DNA of 15,501 bases, from contig PKCT01000178.1 of NCBI GenBank assembly GCA_002862325.1, positions 1-15,501 on the forward strand, in the 5' to 3' direction. A model generated the notes under the pieces. That model worked only from the letters and a program-made list of their open reading frames with translations, had not been told where the DNA came from and did not search any database. Made by a program: the position numbers and the translations under genes. This document shows, piece after piece, positions 13,601 to 15,501 of the stretch (position 1 is its first letter; each line of letters starts with the position of its first letter). The stretch is from Phycisphaerae bacterium. Lineage in GTDB: Bacteria > Planctomycetota > Phycisphaerae > Phycisphaerales > SM1A02.

Positions 13601-14491
13601 AAGGAGAAGCAGCGACGACTCGCCCACATGAAGCGAGGCGACGAGCTCCCATCCGGCGTCCTCGAGATGGTGAAGGTCTACCTCGCGACCAAGCGACCGC
13701 TGTCGGTCGGCGACAAGATGGCCGGACGACACGGAAACAAGGGCGTGATCGCCAGGATCGTGCCCGAGGAGGACATGCCGTTCCTCGAGGATGGAACGCC
13801 GGTCGACATCATGCTGAACCCGCTCGGCGTGCCGAGCCGTATGAACGTCGGACAGATCCTCGAAGTCCACCTGGGCTGGGCCGCGGCTGTGCTCGGCTTC
13901 CAGGCCGTCACGCCGGTCTTCGACGGCGCGATCGAGGACGAGATCTTCGATGCGGTCCGGGAGGCGAACGCCCGCGTCAAGTCGCGGATCGACACGTTCG
14001 AGGCCGACGGCAAGGATCCGGGGCATCCGCGTGAACTGCTCGCCAACATGCCCGTCGACGGGAAGATCCAACTTCACGACGGACGCACTGGCGAACCGTT
14101 CAAGCAGCGGACCACCGTCGGCTACATGTACATGCTCAAGCTCCACCACCTGGTGGACGACAAGATCCATGCCCGCTCCACGGGCCCCTACTCGCTGATC
14201 ACCCAGCAGCCGCTCGGCGGCAAGGCTCGGACCGGCGGCCAGCGATTCGGGGAAATGGAGGTCTGGGGTCTGGAAGCGTACGGCGCCGCCTACGTGCTTC
14301 AGGAACTCCTCACCGTCAAGAGCGACGATGTGGAGGGCCGTACCAAGATCTACGACTCGATGGTCAAGGGCACGAACACCCTGCAAGCCGGCATGCCGGT
14401 GGTGTTCGACGTCCTCTGCCACGAGATCAAGGGTCTCGGCATGAACATCAGTCTCGAGAAGGAACAGGAGGACACCGGCTCGGTCCTCTAA
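10643..14491 (+). CDS. rpoB: DNA-directed RNA polymerase subunit beta
   Basis: This 1282-residue catalytic subunit of RNA polymerase is between the lengths of the E. coli (1342) and mycobacterial (1172) proteins. Family landmarks run in order. SELSQVVDQTNPLSMLVHER and SALGPGGLNRKRAGFEVRD (about residues 470-510) form the rifampicin pocket, and HYGRICPIETPEGTNIGL comes next. SNMQRQAVPL and VAFNTFDGYNFEDAIVLNE follow. GDKMAGRHGNKGV (about 1022-1035) carries the active-site lysines. The C-terminal DDKIHARSTGPYSLITQQPL and FGEMEVWGLEAYGA contact the beta-prime subunit. The start is ATG 10643 with GAGGA nine bases upstream. It is followed by rpoC after 84 bases. Equivalents of the classic rifampicin-contact residues Q513, D516, H526 and S531 (E. 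coli numbering) are all kept, while F514 is Val. Confidence 0.98.
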   Translation: MTTRTPRDFSKRKDGLRIPDLVRVQGNAYERFLQLDSEPDSRRPEFGLESLLREVFPIESYDGSMRLEYVQYSLDEPRYTPDECRELRLTYGMPFRVRVRFHRDGVSETPEEDIYLGEIPIMAGVRLPWEVARASNFSGGGEFIVNGAERCIVSQLHRSPGVDFSIASSFGDRPLHSARIIPERGSWIELEVTKKDVLAMRIDQSTKLAATTFLRALHEDFSSTDKILELFYDVKDVKTEKLRPEYYSAEMIVDTDTGEELCTVGRMIGDAIDAIQASELKSIRVITDASDPLILNTLAEERLDFLAEVTEHEAALLKIYGRLRPGNPPQLDKAKALFDEKFFDDNRYRLGRVGRFRINRKFEDDPIYKVREETEQYLQGEDFLAVVRYIMDLRAKRSRAHVDDIDHLGNRRLRTLDELAVEEMRKGFLKLRRTVQERMSVKDPDELSRISDLVNSKSISSAIEFFFGRSELSQVVDQTNPLSMLVHERRLSALGPGGLNRKRAGFEVRDVHISHYGRICPIETPEGTNIGLIASLGIYSEIDDYGFLQTPYRKVKKGAVTEEVDLLRADEELQRVLATSDAIARDGKLESGNILARKDGDLLLVDANEVEYVDISPKQIVGISASLIPFLEHDDANRALMGSNMQRQAVPLIKVDPPLVATGMEREIGPYSGMIVTARRGGEVTFVDSTRIVIDNADEYELRKFVGLNERTCQNQKPVVAMGDMVEAGQLLADGASTEMGELAIGRNALVAFNTFDGYNFEDAIVLNERLVKDDAFTSIHIDSFEVEIRETKLGREEFTNDIPNVSEKMLRNLDDMGIIRIGAKVGPGDILVGKVSPKSKSELSPEEKLLHAIFGRAGEDVKNDSLEVPAGTNGIVIGTRHFSRRMHLNDDQKKQLKKDMQEFEESMDAKAIALFREMVGKINSITGSEMVDPSTRQKVGASDIPEVILEQLENFSDKWIKGSKEARELAITEKNRFWPRIEGIEKEKQRRLAHMKRGDELPSGVLEMVKVYLATKRPLSVGDKMAGRHGNKGVIARIVPEEDMPFLEDGTPVDIMLNPLGVPSRMNVGQILEVHLGWAAAVLGFQAVTPVFDGAIEDEIFDAVREANARVKSRIDTFEADGKDPGHPRELLANMPVDGKIQLHDGRTGEPFKQRTTVGYMYMLKLHHLVDDKIHARSTGPYSLITQQPLGGKARTGGQRFGEMEVWGLEAYGAAYVLQELLTVKSDDVEGRTKIYDSMVKGTNTLQAGMPVVFDVLCHEIKGLGMNISLEKEQEDTGSVL

Positions 14492-14575
14492 CCGAGCACG
14501 CACTCTCCTCCGTCCGCCGGACCCCTCCGGCATTGACCAGCACACACCCCCCCGCCTGCGGGAGCACGACCGAAC
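14492..14575 (+). other. rpoB-rpoC spacer with rpoC ribosome binding site
   Basis: This 84-base spacer is rich in C. The Shine-Dalgarno GGGAG (14560-14564) stands eleven bases before the rpoC ATG. A small hairpin CCCG-CCTG-CGGG (about 14551-14562) overlaps the first bases of that site and might reduce its access. The 11 bases CGGGAGCACGA (14559-14569) also occur in front of the ECF sigma factor gene. Confidence 0.45.
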
Positions 14576-15501
14576 ATGTCCGAAAACGTCTTTGATCGCG
14601 TAAACGATTACGGCTCGGTGAAGATCACCCTCGCCAGTCCCAACGACATCCGAAGCTGGAGCTTCGGCGAGGTCAAGAGGCCCGAGACGATCAACTATCG
14701 AACCTACCGTCCCGAGAAGGACGGCCTGTTCTGCGAACGGATCTTCGGTCCGGAGCGGGACTACGAGTGTGCGTGCGGCAAGTACAAGGGCACGAAGTAC
14801 AAGGGCATCATCTGCGACCGATGCGGCGTGAAGGTGACCCACTCCCGCGTCCGTCGGAAGCGAATGGGGCATATCAATCTCGCCGCCCCGATCGTCCACA
14901 TCTGGTTCTTCAAGGCGATGCCCTCCCGACTGGGCAATCTCCTCGACATGAAGACCAGCGATCTCGAGAAGATCATCTACTTCCAGGACTACGTGGTCGT
15001 CGATCCGGGCGACACCGAACTGCAGCCCCGGCAGGTCCTGACCGAGGACGAGTACCGCGAAGCCCGCGAGCGATTCGGCGCGAGCGCCTTCACCGCGATG
15101 ATGGGCGCCGAGGCGGTCCGTGAGCTTCTCGACCAGCTCGACCTCACCGAGCTCGCCTTTCAGCTCCGCGAGGATCTCGGTGCGACCCGCAGCAAGCAGA
15201 AGAAGAAGGATCTCTCGAAGCGACTGAAGATCGTCGAGCAGATCCGAGGCTCGGAGAACGACCCGACCTGGATGGTCCTCGACGTCGTCCCGGTGATCCC
15301 GCCGGATCTGCGGCCCCTCGTCCTGCTGGAGAGCGGCAACTTCGCGACCAGCGATCTCAACGACCTCTACCGCCGGATCATCAACCGCAACAACCGCCTC
15401 AAGAAGCTGATGGATCTCAACGCACCCGAGGTCATCATCCGGAACGAGAAGCGGATGCTGCAGCAGGCCGTGGACGCCCTGTTCGACAACGGTCGATGCC
15501 G
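14576..15501 (+). CDS. rpoC: DNA-directed RNA polymerase subunit beta-prime, 3'-truncated by window edge
   Basis: The first 308 codons of the subunit are present, and the frame is open to the window end. The N-terminus reads MSENVFDRVNDYGSVKITLA, then SFGEVKRPETINYRTYRPEK and FCERIFGPERDYECACGKYK. The N-terminal zinc ribbon is intact: Cys65, Cys67, Cys80 and Cys83 (ECACG ... CDRCG). Next come GHINLAAPIVHIWFFKAMPS and LDVVPVIPPDLRPLVLLESG, which precede the bridge to the coiled coil, and the NDLYRRIINRNNRLKKLMDL helix, whose partner region contacts sigma region 2. The catalytic NADFDGD lies beyond the window. It is in the standard rpoBC order. Confidence 0.97.
   Translation, partial: MSENVFDRVNDYGSVKITLASPNDIRSWSFGEVKRPETINYRTYRPEKDGLFCERIFGPERDYECACGKYKGTKYKGIICDRCGVKVTHSRVRRKRMGHINLAAPIVHIWFFKAMPSRLGNLLDMKTSDLEKIIYFQDYVVVDPGDTELQPRQVLTEDEYREARERFGASAFTAMMGAEAVRELLDQLDLTELAFQLREDLGATRSKQKKKDLSKRLKIVEQIRGSENDPTWMVLDVVPVIPPDLRPLVLLESGNFATSDLNDLYRRIINRNNRLKKLMDLNAPEVIIRNEKRMLQQAVDALFDNGRC

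Overview
The window is about 64% GC by eye and densely coded. It looks like the chromosome of a free-living, hopanoid-making Gram-negative-type bacterium, and Planctomycetota (perhaps Phycisphaerae) is my best guess. The pointers are an ECF sigma factor paired with a membrane protein whose outer part resembles planctomycete pseudopilin-like proteins, a long RdgC-like protein of a type I associate with planctomycetes and relatives, an HpnH homologue, and a rhomboid protease with a helical C-terminal tail. This placement is an inference from protein style, not a database result. I see no insertion sequence, prophage, CRISPR array, tRNA or rRNA.

Left part (1-4716): the 3' part of a PhoX/DUF839 phosphatase gene (+) converges on a minus-strand pair, citrate synthase followed by a 72-residue two-helix membrane protein. 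Diverging from citrate synthase is a plus-strand pair, a rhomboid protease and trpF, whose junction overlaps as GTGA.

Middle (4731-7624): three minus-strand genes. hpnH (adenosylhopene synthase) is followed by a small NTF2/SnoaL-like protein, and then by the RdgC-like protein, which has its own ribosome binding site.

Right part (7625-15501): a 337-base divergent intergenic region, then plus-strand genes. These are an ECF sigma factor with a membrane-anchored probable regulator, rpmI (bL35) and rplT (bL20) behind a recognisable promoter, then rpoB and the start of rpoC. rplT directly precedes rpoB, with neither infC before rpmI nor rplJ/rplL before rpoB. The rplT-rpoB gap holds compact stem-loops that could tune RNA polymerase expression.

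The items most worth a second look are: (i) two downstream genes that appear to begin at non-standard codons (CTG, GTA) sharing bases with the upstream stop codon; (ii) the fusion of a cytoplasmic N-terminus to a pseudopilin-like outer domain next to an ECF sigma factor; (iii) the rpmI-rplT-rpoBC arrangement with its hairpins; and (iv) a rhomboid gene that may be leaderless. I found no clear-cut new defence or mobile system.
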